From Lyophyllum atratum (taxonomy: Eukaryota > Basidiomycota > Agaricomycetes > Agaricales > Lyophyllaceae), in contig JACGCN010000038.1 of NCBI GenBank assembly GCA_014905825.1, positions 124,001 through 188,000 of the forward strand: 64,000 bases of DNA, in the 5' to 3' direction. The translations under genes and the position numbers were made by a program. Under the pieces are notes generated by a model. That model had not been told where the DNA came from. It did no database searches and saw nothing but the letters and a program-made list of their open reading frames with translations. Positions 1-12,194 of the stretch are shown piece by piece (position 1 is the first letter of the stretch; each line of letters begins with the position of its first letter).

Positions 1-461
1 CTGCCGGACCATCACAACCTGCCCACCGACAAGGGCAGCGCAACACCCCTTGGTCGGCAAGTGGGTCCTCCGGCTTCCGCCCAGCCGCCGGAGCCATGCC
101 CACCCCCGCCCAAGCCTCGTCGACTCACATCACCGTCATTCCTAATCCTCAGTCGTCGAAACCATCGTCAGGGCGAAGCACACCGCAACCGCCTCCACCG
201 AAGCTGTCCAACTCGCTCTTCCCGGAGCTGCCCTCGTCTGCACCGGCGAGACATAAGGCGCCTGTGAGCGGGAACGTCTCGCTGAGAAATATTTTAGGAA
301 ATCCGACACCGCCAACTGGGACTGCTTGGGCTGCTGGGGGTGCTCAGGTTGCACAGGCTGCTGACATTGGCGATGGCACGACTGCAGGCCCTGGAAAGGG
401 GAAGAAGGGCAAGGGGAAAGGGAAGCAGACGCTGTTCACACTTGGGTCCTTCCCGTCGTAG
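1..461 (+). CDS. 3' end of a gene, possibly Hel2/ZNF598-type E3 ubiquitin ligase
   Basis: The frame starting at base 3 is open from the window edge to a TAG at 459-461, so this is the last exon of a gene beginning outside the window. The 152 visible residues are rich in Pro, Ser and Ala. They include the short conserved-looking blocks NTPWSASG, SLFPELPSS and VSLRNILGN, and end in a Lys/Gly run followed by QTLFTLGSFPS. From memory, this kind of tail closes fungal Hel2/ZNF598 RING ligases, which ubiquitinate collided ribosomes. No RING or zinc finger is visible here, so the name rests on the tail alone. The reading frame is certain; the identity is tentative. Confidence 0.5.
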   Translation, partial: AGPSQPAHRQGQRNTPWSASGSSGFRPAAGAMPTPAQASSTHITVIPNPQSSKPSSGRSTPQPPPPKLSNSLFPELPSSAPARHKAPVSGNVSLRNILGNPTPPTGTAWAAGGAQVAQAADIGDGTTAGPGKGKKGKGKGKQTLFTLGSFPS

Positions 462-776
462 GTGGGGAGCGATTTGTGCTGTCACCGTACCTGAGTTACT
501 TGAAGCTTGAATCTATGAATTTGGAGTTAGTCTACAAGTCAATTATTGGGATTGCTTTTATCATCATCCGCCTGTGGGTCTGCAGTCCGGGTTATACTTT
601 GAGATTAGAGCGCAGTTTTCCGAGAGCTTCTCGTTCATGAAATGCAAATTCTATGATATATTAAAGTGGAGGGAATAAGCAAAGCAGTATTATCCTGCCA
701 GAGCATAAGATACGCGAAATGATCGAAAAAAACCAACACAACGCACCACGACCAACCGAGTCCTCCAGAGCCCAGA
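462..776. other. convergent intergenic gap
   Basis: About 315 bases between the stop of the left-edge gene and the stop of mL54, so it holds the two 3' untranslated regions facing each other. It is AT-rich with no coding signal. Confidence 0.6.
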
Positions 777-1200
777 TCACTGCGTCGACATGAAGTTCCT
801 ATCCTTTATACGCTGCTTATTCTCTATTCGTCTCCGTACTCTCTCAGCCTTCCCTCCTGGACCATCCTCCGGATAGACTTTGGCCTGTAGGATCGTCCAT
901 AGCCATTCCGGATACTCCTCGTCAGCGAGAGCAAGAACGGGTGGCTGCCCCTTAAGATAGTTGACGCCTGTGATCACTGTATCTTTTGTACATGAGGACA
1001 GAGGTACTATGGGTGCTTCGAAAAATAGAATTTTGTCAACAGAGACGCGGCGTGGCAGACAGAGGGTACGTACCTGCGCCTACTGGTGTCTTTTTAGGTT
1101 TTTCTGCAGCATTTGAGTATGATATGCTGCTTGTGGCAAACCCACGAGCTCTGCAGAGACAACAGAACTCTGGTCGTCGAAGGACGCGGAGGAAGGACAT
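777..1200 (-). CDS. MRPL37: mitochondrial large ribosomal subunit protein mL54 (Mrpl37)
   Basis: Two exons, 1074-1200 and 777-982, joined over a 91-base intron (983-1073, GTACGT...AG), give a 110-residue protein. The N-terminus is rich in Arg, Ser and Ala with no acidic residues early on, as expected for a mitochondrial targeting peptide. The second exon contains the family signature of Ribosomal_L37 (mL54): a GVNYLKG block, then DEEYPEWLW, and near the end KQRIKDRNF, matching the usual NRK-IKxxNFL ending. The product would be a structural component of the mitoribosome large subunit. Length is normal for the family. The ATG at 1198-1200 was chosen because it gives the presequence; an upstream in-frame extension has no ATG. 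Confidence 0.85.
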
Positions 1201-1442
1201 TGGCGTGACGTGATACCGAATGTCACGCGTCGGTCTCCTACAAAATGTCACACTTTGGCGGGCCGCGGCCTGACGGAGTCGCAGACTCGCATTGTCGCAA
1301 GCGACAAGGAAAATATCTAAGTGAATACTCTAGATACACAAGAGATCTGGATGGTATGAGTATAAGTACAGTGGATTTTTTGATGTACATTAATAGTCCA
1401 TGTGAATAGATAGTCAGTTCCTGAAGAGTTCTCGGCGGGCGC

Positions 1443-3512
1443 TTACAGCGCGACGTCGGGTTGTCCAAGTGCAGATATGACCGGTCCTCCGCGAAAAACT
1501 GCAGAGTCGTAATGGCTGATGACCTTGCCGTTGGCGGCGTCAACATTTATTATTCTCTTGAGATTGAGCAACGAGTGGGAGGCAATGAGTGAGAATATGC
1601 TGTTGGGGATTTAGTATTACTATTCGATGGATGATAGCTGGACACAGACACGACGCTTAGTCTATTTCCCGCCGAATTTCGCCTGAGTGTATAGCCGGAA
1701 TCGTGACGAGTAGAAGACGCACGTATTGGTAAGATCGACAAGGGTCGGTCTACCTACCAACAAGTTCAGGACTGTTGCGATTATACAAGCTAAGGAGGAG
1801 TAAAGTATCTTTAAAGATGGACGGCGTCTAGAACTTACCCATGACGCCTAAGAACCAGAAAATACCATCTCGAAGAAACAGAGTAATCGTAGGCATTTTT
1901 CCTGCGACTCCCATTCGAAATGCTTTCAAGCACCTATACACTGTCATCCCGAACATTAAGAACGCCTGGGAACTCTTTCAGATCGTGGAGGATGTGAGAT
2001 GCAAAATGGCTTTACCGCGACCGACGGAGGGATGGCATAAAGCGCCAGAGAGTGTGGAACACCTGGCCAGACAAGGGGTACAATATCAGAGAGGCTGCAT
2101 TCAGGAAACATTGATGCGGAAGTACTTCGGCGATGACAGCCCGAAGGGACAGGTCTGCAGTGCAGTTAAGTGCCAACAGAAAGCAGGAAATCACAAGCAC
2201 CAGTGTGGAGACTTACCCAAGATGAATGTAGCCTGCGAGAATCAATATGTTAGTCTGCGGCTGCTAGGAAACTTAGACATATATTGCCTTCTGCTCTAGG
2301 GATAACTAAACTTTCAATCAGAAGCCTGCGGAAATGGCTCTTTGCTCAGCCGCAGGAATCGGATATAGGCAATTCTGCTCACATAGCCGCGGCCTCGACT
2401 GTGTCAAGGCTCAGTTAGCAAGATCTAAAGCGGGATACCAGTCACGAGGCTTTACCTAGAATCAATGGGATGAGGAGGAAGAGCAGACGCCTGTCCTTTT
2501 CATATAGTAACCAAACTCTACTCGTAAGTGCAATCAGTGGCAGGAAGGAAGTAAGGGAAGCTGGAAGCTCGGATTGAGTATGCATACCTTAAGGCTAGTA
2601 CACTGTCGACCATGACGATGATAACTACAAAAGTTGTTCCTTCGATCTGTAAAGCGGCGTCAATGGTGTGATCGCAGGGCAGGATGGTGTCAGTTCACCC
2701 AATAGAAGAGTCGGCAGCTGGGGAAGAATTCAGTCTCTGTAACATTTCAGGAGAAAGAGTCGCACAGCTTCAGGCTGGTCAGTTATGTTCACGCAAAAGA
2801 TGGAATACGCACAGAATCAGACGGCCTTTCCGAGAATCGCACTGGCAAGAAACACTCGACGTTCGAAAAAGGGTCGTTATAACATTGAGTGATATGCTTA
2901 CATATTGTCAAGAGACTGCGCACGGAAGTCGGAAGTCAGAAGAAGGCCAAGAGATAACTGATATCCCACATGCAGTACGCTTACCTTATTGCTACGACAC
3001 AAAGATATCGATTCTATCCATATCATGGGCGTAAACCACTGTTTGCTCGGGGAAACGATTGTAGAATTACCAAAAGCTGTAGAAGGATTGTCAACGGAGA
3101 AGACATGATGCTTGCCTATGCACGTACGTAACATGTTTTCATCATCGCCTTCCACCGGCGATCTTTCCACATCAATTCCACCTACAAAGATTTTTCTAAG
3201 TGCCTTGTACGCAGAAGCCGAGGAAGGATGGGACTACCTCCTCCCAGAAACATATCACATGGTCATATCTTCGCAGCATTTCAATGGAAGTTACAAATTG
3301 GCTTGAGAAAAAGAAGATAAAGTACGTACAGTAGCCATGTCAGCGATGCAACTATCGAGAGGAGTGTCTCAGGAGTCGTAAGGTCAGAGAACACTGGAGC
3401 ATTTCTTACCGGCAGCATAGTTTGTAATTCTTGCGTCTGCGACGAGTTGAAGCAACATCTCCGGATCCGTTTGAGAGTCGGAGGAGTCGAACATCGGTCT
3501 GTCGATAGACAT
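1443..3512 (-). CDS. DUF6533-family seven-helix membrane protein
   Basis: A gene of a dozen or so exons. Confident pieces are 3410-3512 (start MSIDRPMFDSSDSQ), 3330-3351 (22 nt), 3238-3268 (31 nt) and 3128-3181. Joined, they read ITNYAAVASLTWLLYDHV then ICFWEEVELMWKDRRWK, the hallmark of the fungal DUF6533 N-terminal domain. Further exons give VVIIVMVDSVLALR with VWLLYEKDRRLLFLLIPL (about 2380-2640), an exon with PVPSGCHRR (about 2065-2185), and FLMFGMTVYRCLK to TLFLRDGIFWFLGVM (about 1840-1960). The last exon, 1443-1599, contains SLIASHSLLNLKRI and ends QPDVAL. The family is common in mushroom genomes; its function is unknown, and a receptor-like role is only guessed. Two or three middle junctions remain unresolved, so the full product is not fixed. 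Confidence 0.7.
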
Positions 3513-4915
3513 ATAAGAGGAATAGGAATGGAAAAGATCTGAAGGCGTCCACGTTGACTTCCGGCGCCTTAAGATGACAGTCTGTGGTAGTTTTCCATAG
3601 CGTAACCAGGGAGGGAGTCAGCGACTCAGCGGGAGTTTCGCTGCGCATGTCAGGCTCTGTCAGGCTGTTTGATGCCAGTCAAAACCCCATTCAGAAAAGA
3701 GCTGGATCTATCGCTGATTTAACTCTTTCTCATTTGATTATTCATCACGAACTGAGCCCTTTCCTCGAGCGGTCATATTTTTCTCGATGCGGGGGTTGCT
3801 CACATAAAGTCTGCCTGAATCCCAAGTGCTGTGATCATAATCCTTCACAACGAGCCACGGAAAATTTTAATACGCACTGCCACGCGATCGAAACACATGC
3901 ACGGATTTTCACAATCTGGACAAGCTCTTGATTGGTAGGAAATAATGCAAGGTTCTTGAAGGTATTGGAAGAAGACATGGCAACTGGAAGCTGCCAGTAG
4001 TTGGCAGTCGGAATGCCCCCTCTGCCTCAGCGGCACTGATATTTTTGACACTCCGCCAACGTATCCTTTCACCGACCAACCCAACCGCTAACGTTCTACT
4101 TGTCGACATCCTACAAGTGTCCCGATCCAGAGTTCGACCTTCTTCTCCGGTTAGTGTTCTACGAAGTGTCTGATTTGCGCCATAAGAATCGGTGTTACAT
4201 TCAGATTAAGCTTATAATCGGTCCTGCAATGTAGAATGCTTCAATATGTCACCGCTTTTTTTTTCCTTTTCGCGTTCGATATTGCGGTTGCTCCAGCCGT
4301 GTTCCCCGAGCCTCGGCGTCTGAAGTATAGCCAAGAGGCAGCGCATCCTCCCGACCTCTGAACTTCTTTTAATTTTTGATTTGTTCTGATAACGACGCGC
4401 GGGATGCCCTGGAGATTATCATAGTGTTTATGGAAGGGTTAGGCACGTTGGATCGATTTCTAGTACTGGTAAGCATGCTTTCATATCATCTTCGTCATCA
4501 TCTGATGTTGGTTTTGTAACAGAAATGGGCTTTGGCACAGTTGGAATGTAATAAGAACTGCTTGCGACGCGTCGCGAGTGTTCACTCTCACTTCTAACCA
4601 CAGTCGGGCCTCAAATCCTCGTGTACGGCATATCAATCCATACCTCCCCTAACCCTTTAGGCTTTATCACTCACTCGGAGTCACTCCGCCCCCACCCCCC
4701 CTTGGAGACCCATCTGGCGTTCTCCGCATTTGTCATCACTCCCACCTCGTACGGTCAGATGATCCTCGATCTGCAACCGGCGTCTTTACCAGCAACCAGA
4801 CGCCCGTCAATAATCATGGACCCCCCACACATGGGTTTAACACTGGGTATATCACACCCTAATCGCTACATTATCCCCCTTTTACCCATAAACCTCCTTC
4901 ATCAGCGAAATAACT
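3513..4915. other. divergent intergenic region (DUF6533 gene / alcohol dehydrogenase)
   Basis: About 1.4 kb between two divergently transcribed genes. Short ORFs occur on both strands but none has family resemblance or coherent splice structure. Pyrimidine-rich runs lie near 4256-4270 and 4690-4720, the second inside the likely alcohol dehydrogenase promoter. No repeat or mobile element is recognised. Confidence 0.45.
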
Positions 4916-6515
4916 ATGGCACCCGAAATACCAAAGACAGCAAGAGCCGCCATACTCAGCGCGTTCAACCAGGCGTACGTCTTGAAGGACGACCAACCCG
5001 TTAAGCAGGCGTCGGAACTCGTGCCGGGAGAGTGCCTCATCAAGGTCGAGTACTCGGGCGTGTGCCATTCGGATTTGCATATTCAGAAGGGGGATTGGGC
5101 GCGCAAGGCGATGCTGCCGCTCATTGGGGGACATGAGGCGGTTGGGCGCGTCGTGGCGATTGGGGAGCATAGTGAGGCTGGGACGATTAAGATTGGGGAT
5201 CGGGTGGGGGTTAAGTGGATTGCGGATGTGTGCTTGAAGTATGGGTTGTGGTTTTGTTTTTTGTATGAAGGGGGGCTGACGGCGTTGTAGGTGTGAGATG
5301 TGTCGGAAGGGAAATGAATCATGTTCGTTGGAGTGTGGTTGAAGTCTTATGTGCTAAAAGGTTCTATTTCATAGGTTGTCCATTGAGCCTCGCAAGGTCG
5401 CATGGTTTCACGGTGCAAGGCACCTTTGCTGAATACGTGGTATGCGAATACTCACAAATATTTCTCGGCTGGCGTAACTTTGACCAAAGGTGTCCTACAT
5501 CAACTACGTCACACCCATTCCCGATGGCCTCGACAGCGCAGCTGCAACTCCTATCCTCTGCGCGGTAGGATCTATAGTAATTTGCGGTCATTCTTGCCGC
5601 TGACGCAAAGATATAGGGAATGACAGTATACAAGGCACTGAAACAGGCGAACGTCACAATCGGTGACTGGGTATCCATTTCAGGCGCTGGGGGTGGTCTT
5701 GGGCATCTCGGTATTGTCTTCAACACCTTCAGTTTATTAATTATCCTGACATAAAGGTTGCAGCTGTTCAATACGCAGTGGCGATGGGCCTACGCGTTCT
5801 CGCCATTGGTAAGGAGTCTACGATCATGGCGTGATGGTTGCTTACATTCTACAGACACTGGTGAAGCGAAGAAAGAGCTATGTCTCAGGCTCGGCGCTGA
5901 GAAATGGGTCGACTTTAAGGAGTCCGAAGACCTCACCAAGGATGTCCAGGCCGCCACTGACGGTTTGGGTCCCCAAGCTGCCATTATTGCTGCTGGCGAC
6001 GTAAATTTTGCTGACCTTCGGACCATATTCAAAACTTTGACACCATTTTTCTAGGAGCGGCCATTTAATCAAGCTCTCATGTACCTCCGATTCACTGGGA
6101 CACTAGTCGCGGTCGGAATGCCTGGAAACAACGCCCTGCTTAAAGTGCCAGTCACCCTTTTGATTGGGAAGGTGAGACTTGGATTCTTTTCGTCCATCTT
6201 TATTTGCTGATATCCTGTTTGTAGAGCCTTACGATCTTGGGTTCGGCTATCGGGTGAGGATGCAATCACTTTTACTGTACAGCGGTTATAATGAGACTCT
6301 CAGCAATCGACAAGACGTTGCAGAGGCACTCCAGATAGCGGCCCAGGGCAAGGTGAAATGCCAATATCAAGTGCGGGAACTGAATGAACTCAACAAGTAG
6401 GCTTTCTTATCACTAATGCTTGGGCACCTCTCACCCTGCATACGTCTTTGCTTCCAGGATTTTCGAAGAGATGGAGAGTGGGAAAGTTGCTGGTCGGGTC
6501 CTCTTGAAAATGTGA
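4916..6515 (+). CDS. zinc-dependent alcohol dehydrogenase (Adh1-like, MDR family)
   Basis: Eleven exons: 4916-5238, 5291-5337, 5375-5439, 5490-5564, 5617-5710, 5764-5808, 5855-6000, 6055-6171, 6225-6253, 6283-6396, 6458-6515. They give about 370 residues, normal for yeast-type ADH. Catalytic zinc ligands are seen in SGVCHSDLH and GGHEAVG. The structural zinc lobe reads [14 protein letters not shown]. The NAD-binding fold begins [15 protein letters not shown], and the C-terminus is [11 protein letters not shown]. The enzyme should interconvert ethanol (or other primary alcohols) and aldehydes with NAD in the cytosol. The donor at 5239 was preferred over one nine bases upstream because only it keeps the four-cysteine lobe. 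Ten introns in 1.6 kb is dense. Confidence 0.92.
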
Positions 6516-6771
6516 ACTGTATAATATCATTCTATGACTGTATGTATATCATATGTACGAATACCACTGCCTGCGACATGCCCATGTTTGCGCGGCGCTG
6601 CTGCAAGAGGGAGCTGAAAGTTGGAATAGGGCCGCACGTCAGTTGTGTCAGTTTGTGACTTGCTGAGCTGTGACAGCGGGTTACGCGTCAGAGACGGGCC
6701 TAATTGGAGTCAACAGACTCTGCAAGGGCCATTTACTCCTTGCTCCCCATTCTCCACGACAATCCAGCCGC

Positions 6772-9704
6772 ATGGCGACATCGTTCGCGGCATATGCCTC
6801 CCAATTCCTGAACAGGCAGCAAGCTGGCTCATCGAGCTTGGCCTCCTCGCAGCCTATGTTCTTCTCGTTCAACACTGACGATGGATCTCGTGCCGGCCAT
6901 AACCCCGACACTGATCTCGATGACCTCGACGACCCCCATCTGCGAGAAAGTGGGGCCAGCAGGGCTACCTATGGCCGCCACGGCGATGCGGAAGAAGATG
7001 ATGACCCATATCTGCGCCTGGACGAAGACGAACGAACAGGGAGACCAGGGTTCAATTCAAGACATTACAATTCTCAGTCAATTCCCCTCATAGCCTCCGA
7101 GGATGGCTCATTAAGTCCAGAAGACTCTCCAAAGGGTTGGCTAGCTCATCTGGCATCCCCCATGATGAGACATGTTCGTCCAAGGTCTCGCTCACCCTCA
7201 CCCTCACCTTCAGACTCCTCCGGTTCGGCGCCCCCTCCAGACTTATATGGCCCAGAAACGATTCGCATTCACCCCTCTCCGCCTCCGCCTCCCCCCTCGA
7301 CCAGCAGAGCGCCCGTCTCACTGTCGCTCACGGAGTCCCTTCTGCCTAGAGACGGCCGTTCCAGACCGCTTGACGTATTTTCGCTGCCCGACCCTCGACA
7401 CACCCCAAGGGGCCGCCGGAAATACAACGACTCTACATGGACAGCAATATGGTGTGCCGGCGTCTCTCTATGCATCGTGTTCTCCATCGTGCTCCTCTTT
7501 GTTACCCAGAAACCTCACCATTCGCCACGCACTTTGCCGTACACGACCCTGTTGCACACGGTGCCGATGCTCACGATCCTTACAGTCCTGAGTGCATTCG
7601 CAGCCTACATGCACATATTTCTGTTGCGAATATTCGTACGTCCGGTCATGATGGCGACCTCTGTGTTTATCCCGGCGACACTATTTATTTCTGCGATATG
7701 GGCATTTGTGGGGAGTTTCATGTGGGACGGGGATACTGAACCGACTTGGGGAGAAACTTATGGGTAAGTCATATTCTCATCAAGACATTCATCGATATCC
7801 GCAGGGTTATCACCCCAAACATGCACGAAGGACGGTCATGCGGGAGAGAAGCTACTGTTCTTCGATCCCCTATCGTTTTTCGTATCGAAATGCGACCAGA
7901 CGGGGGACTGAACGAGTAACTGTTCTGTCTTGGCTGTTCATGCATACTCTTCCCTGCTATGGTTCCCTGTCTCATACACTTTATTGACTGCTTTCTTCTT
8001 CTAGACTTCGCCTCTTCTCTTTAGTACCTCTAGTCCTATGCATAATCACCGCTCGTAGACTCGTCGACCTCCCAAGAGAAATGCATGTAACATCATCAAC
8101 CCTAACCTTAACGACCGAACTACTCATCAACAATCCATTCCTCCTCGCATTGTCCCCCGTCATCCTCCTGATCACTCTCATCACATCGATACCCTTCATA
8201 ACACTCATATTCCGCCTTCTCTTGATTGGCTACGTCTCTCGACCATCTCCAGGAAGTTCCGCGTGGCAATGGCATGCCCATGGATGGGCGAACTGGGCCA
8301 TCGCCGCAGCTGTTGCGGTCTGGTTGTGGACATGGGGCGTCGCACGAGGCATCCTACGTATGACATGCGCTAGTGTTATTGGAGCTTGGTACTATGCCGA
8401 GTATGTCATAATCTATATCATACCCTCTATTTTGGCTCATTCACTCATTTCGTCCAGCCCCGATGCCCTGCCGCCCCCTCCAATGTCAACGCATACAATC
8501 CACGCCGCGTTAACACGGTCAACCGGGCCGTCTCTGGGGTCCATAGTCCTAGCAGCCCTTCTCCTCACGATCATACGTATGCTCACGCTCCTCACGCTCT
8601 TCCTCCACCGCCTACCCCTATACATTCCCGCACGCGCGTTCTTCGTCGTCTCGGGCATCCGCACGGTTGTTGGTTACCTTGAAACAGTGACCACCGCTCT
8701 GAGCAAGTATGCGCTGGTGTATTCAGGGCTGACCGGGGACCCGTTCATGAACAGTGCCAGGCGTGCCAGGGCTCTCACAAGCGGTGTAGAGGCAAAGTCT
8801 GGGAGAATGGGATACGGCGTCGAACGTATGTGCTTTCTTTTTATTGTAACAACCTGCTAATCAAAAGTTGGTTTGCAGCGCCTTTGATGCTTTTGACCGT
8901 CGCGCCGCTGACGTTGACGTTTCCGTTCGCGCTCATGACGTATCTGTTCGTGGCACATACTTTGAATGCACCTGGAGAAGCGTTGGGTGCTGCCATGCTT
9001 GCAGGAGGGGTCACAGCTCTTGTTGGACTTTTCTGTGTTGGTCTCGTGCAAGACACGTAAGTCCTCTTTTGGCTATCATCGCAGGGCGGGTGCTAAACCG
9101 TGACACGCGAATCAGGGCGGATACTTTGTACATATGTTATTGCATTGATAAGGTTATGGGTCAGCGCCGGCGGGAGGAGGTGTTCGTGACTGTAAGCATC
9201 CTATTTCCAAACCATGAATCGTACACCTACTAACGGGTTCCGCAGTTCGAATACGGCGCTCAACCACGCACCCAATGTCCCCGGCAGCCGGCCGCACCTC
9301 CGCACTCTCACCCATCGTCGGAACCCCAACGCAAGCAGGGTTCGAAGCCCTCGGCGCCCCCGCAGCCGCAGTACATGCCTTCAGAATCCACCTCACGATA
9401 TCTCCCACGTCAACCACTCCTGCCCCCCTCGCCATCATTACATCCTAACGACCATGAAGACGATCTCAACCCCTTCCAACAGAGCTACTTGGATGATAAC
9501 CCAGCCCTTCAGGCCGTTCTTCCACCGGCGCCTGCTCCAGTGCCCACATCCCGAGCTGTGTCGCCGCCGCCTCGGCCAATGAAATCGAGCGCTGAGCTCA
9601 ACATGAAAAGGAATGTTGACTCGGCCTCTCCGAATCAGGTGGAGAGCGATGATGAGGAGCTAGCGGATGGGTCCCAGTTTTTCCCTGGCTCGGGATTCTT
9701 CTAG
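6772..9704 (+). CDS. choline-transporter-like protein (Pns1/CTL, SLC44 family)
   Basis: Exons 6772-7763, 8005-8400, 8458-8825, 8879-9056, 9116-9191 and 9246-9704 encode 822 residues. The first 220 or so are acidic, then Ser/Pro-rich and cytosolic-looking. They are followed by many hydrophobic helices (for example TAIWCAGVSLCIVFSIVLLF, then VPMLTILTVLSAFAAYMHIF). The family signature is in the later part: SKYALVYSGLTGDPFMNSAR and ADTLYICYCIDK. A Pro-rich tail follows, ending GSQFFPGSGFF. Pns1/CTL proteins sit in the plasma or vacuolar membrane; a direct choline transport role in fungi is uncertain. The start is the first ATG that leads into the MATSFAAYASQFL block. The first intron (7764-8004) is 241 bases and hides an in-frame candidate exon, reported separately. 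Confidence 0.85.
7805..7915 (+). other. candidate in-frame cassette exon inside intron 1 of the CTL gene
   Basis: A 111-base stretch, preceded by CGCAG and followed by GTAACT, is open and has the same phase as the flanking exons. It would add 37 residues after WGETYG and before LRLFSLV. Skipping it gives the junction that matches the family best, so if used it is an alternative form. The flanking introns would be 41 and 89 bases. Confidence 0.3.
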
Positions 9705-10143
9705 ATGTGTCAAGGTAGCAAATACATGTGAATACTATTTAGACCTACTATTTTGATGAATTGCCCTCTGAGGCGCGTGTTATGAAGTTCACAATCCTGC
9801 TCCTTCACGGTGGTTTGAATACATTCAAATAAAATCGAAACCATGCTTTACAACAGAGTACATGCATAAGTACGCGCAGGAGAGATTGAAATGACATACT
9901 CTATACGTATCTACGTCAACTTCGATCCTTTGGCTTGCCTGAGAATCCGACCGATAACCAAATACATTCAATTCATACTTACTGATATAATCCAAGCGTT
10001 ACGTAGAACACGGAGAATGGAGGGGATAGTAGGTAATACACAGAGGATATAAATTTAGGGAAAGCAGAACACCAAACATCGCTGAGTAGCGAGTAAACTG
10101 TGCAACATAATTCAGGACTTGCAACAATTAAGGCCGGATACTC
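9705..10143. other. convergent intergenic gap
   Basis: About 440 AT-rich bases between the 3' ends of the CTL transporter gene and the Mif2 gene. No coding or RNA feature is seen. Confidence 0.6.
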
Positions 10144-12194
10144 TCAGCGAGTAGACGCCGCCCGCTTCGGCGCAGGTGCTTTAGATATCGCCCGTCCATC
10201 GGCCTTGACCATAGCTCCAGCACTAGATGACCTATTCGGTCCCGACTTTCCTACACCAGTAGACGAGCGTCTAGGCGGTGCAATGTGGCTGCCGTTGGCT
10301 TCTTCGTCTGGCATTTCGACGACTTTGCGAGCTTGGGTGAAGAAAAGCTTGGCGTCGCGGTCGCAGATGTTTTCAATGAAATAGGCGTTTCCTGGAGGAG
10401 ACATCATTGAGTACCTCCTTCCGGAGAACGGCACGGAGTAGACATACCACGAGGTACGATGAACATGGCGCCTGTGGCGAGGACGAGACTTGTCTCGTGG
10501 ACCTTCAAGTTGATAGCTCCCTCCACAACGTAAAAGATCTACACCAAGTAAGTTATACGCCGTCGTATTAGGAAGACGTGGCTCACATATGTATTGTCCT
10601 TGGTCTGTTTCGTAGGCTTTCGTTTGTCTTTCGGAATAATAAGAATGCCCGCAGCTATAAAATCCGCGTCCCCAAATACTTTCTGGAACAACCAGTCGTC
10701 GGTAGCAACCTTCTTCGGCTCCAACATATTCGCCGTATGCGCGATGCCTACACGTACAGTCAGAACACACGAGGCGGAGAAAAGGCGAAGAGGAGTGCGC
10801 ACGTCGTTCCACCAGCTCCCTGGTCTCGAAATCCAGTATCACGCAATGCGGCGTGGTCTCGTCGTCCCAGCCTTCCTCCGGGTTCTCCACAGGCACAATC
10901 TTGTACTGTATCTCCTCAGCGACCTTGCTCTTGCTTCGGGCCCTAGCTGCCGGGCGTTTCCGCTTGCCGAGGGGCTCGGGTTCTTCTTTCGGGATGCGGA
11001 CTATCTCGCGGATGGGCGGCACGAGGACGAGCCCGCCACCAGGACGTTGAGTTCGGCCGTAAACGAGCTTTTCGCCTCGCCACCACTCGAGAGGCTGGTA
11101 GTGTTCTCTTGCACTTTTGCGGACGCCTTCGCGGTAAACTGGGGAAAGCAATGAGAATAAGGTAGTATTCAATATAAAAACGAGGAGACACTGACTGCGG
11201 TTCTCCTTCTTGGACTTGCCAAGGGGTCGAGCTTGAGACTTCGGCCGTTCGTCCGCGAATTTGGCTTTCTTCGTCCGCCGAGGTGAGGGTTCGGGGTGAT
11301 CGTCCCCATTCTGGCCATCGTCGTCCGAATATTGATGGTGGTGCACATCCTCCAGCCCCTTCGCTATCTCGTCTTCGACCTCAGACTCGCGCTCCTCAGG
11401 GACGTCTGGCAATGTTGCGCGCCCCTTTCCTTTGCGTTGCTTCGCAGAGGGCGGCGGTGTCTCTTCCTCCGGCTCTTCATCGTCAGGCACTCCATTATGG
11501 TCTGCCTCCGGCTCGTCGTCGTCGTCATCCTGATCCATTTGCATGAAACTCGTCCCTTGAGGTGAATCCCCCTCCTGGTCGTCGTAATCGCGCGCATCCC
11601 CAGGACCCTCGTCCTGGTCCTCTTCTTCAGAGTCACGCTCAAGGTCTTGAGCGTGGAAAGAGTTGGAGAGTCGCGATGGGCCTGGTCCGGAAGAGTAGCC
11701 CGTTGATTTTCGCGCGGCTCCCTGTGATCGGGGTGAGGGCACCTGGTCGAAGTCGATATCGGACGTACGCGTCACAGGTCTTGAAGATGAACCATTACGG
11801 TTCGAGGTGGGTGTTACCGGCTGGCGTGAGTTCGCAAAGTACTGCAGTGGACCTATGAGAAATGTATCAGTCAGTCCAAGACCTCGCAAACGTGGGTCAG
11901 CTTACTATTGTCCAGCTCCATCGACATCTCGCCATACTCGTCAAGTTCATCGTCCAATACAGGTACCGACTGCTTCCTCTTTCTCCCCTTCGGCTTCGGT
12001 GGCGTCCGCTTGTCCGCCTGCTGAATCACGTCCTCAAACGGTTCGAAGCCATCAGACTTGCGCTCCACATGCTGGACCGCGATTCCTGTCTTCTTTCCGA
12101 CCTCTGGATTATCGCCCCTGTAGGGAATATGAGCCTTCTGAGGGCCGCGTCGTGCACCACCGACGCTACTCTTGCGCGTCGCTGAGGTGGGCAT
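10144..12194 (-). CDS. MIF2: inner kinetochore protein Mif2/CENP-C
   Basis: Exons 11906-12194, 11196-11852, 10803-11138, 10587-10747, 10448-10538 and 10144-10391 encode 593 residues. The N-terminal region has the Mif2 block NPEVGKKTGIAV. A long acidic, Ser-rich disordered middle follows. The CENP-C motif (REHYQPLEWWRGEKLVYGR), which binds the CENP-A nucleosome, lies around residue 320. The C-terminal half is the Mif2/CENP-C cupin dimerisation domain: FGDADFIAAGILIIP, KDNTYIFYVVEGAINLKVH, then FIVPRGNAYFIENICDRDAK and LFFTQARK. The protein should sit at centromeric chromatin and dimerise through the cupin. Introns fall after the codon for ERR (phase 1), after DNTY (phase 0) and after VPR (phase 1). 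A neighbouring paralogue shares these positions. A basic Ser/Lys tail follows the cupin. Confidence 0.93.

Noticed and set aside
1841..2299. 152-codon plus-strand ORF
   Set aside because: Minus-strand exons of the DUF6533 protein, with splice sites and family blocks, overlap it. The plus frame has no recognisable content.
3909..4109. Small minus-strand ORFs upstream of the DUF6533 gene
   Set aside because: They cannot be joined in phase to the DUF6533 exons and the gene already has a plausible ATG at 3510-3512.
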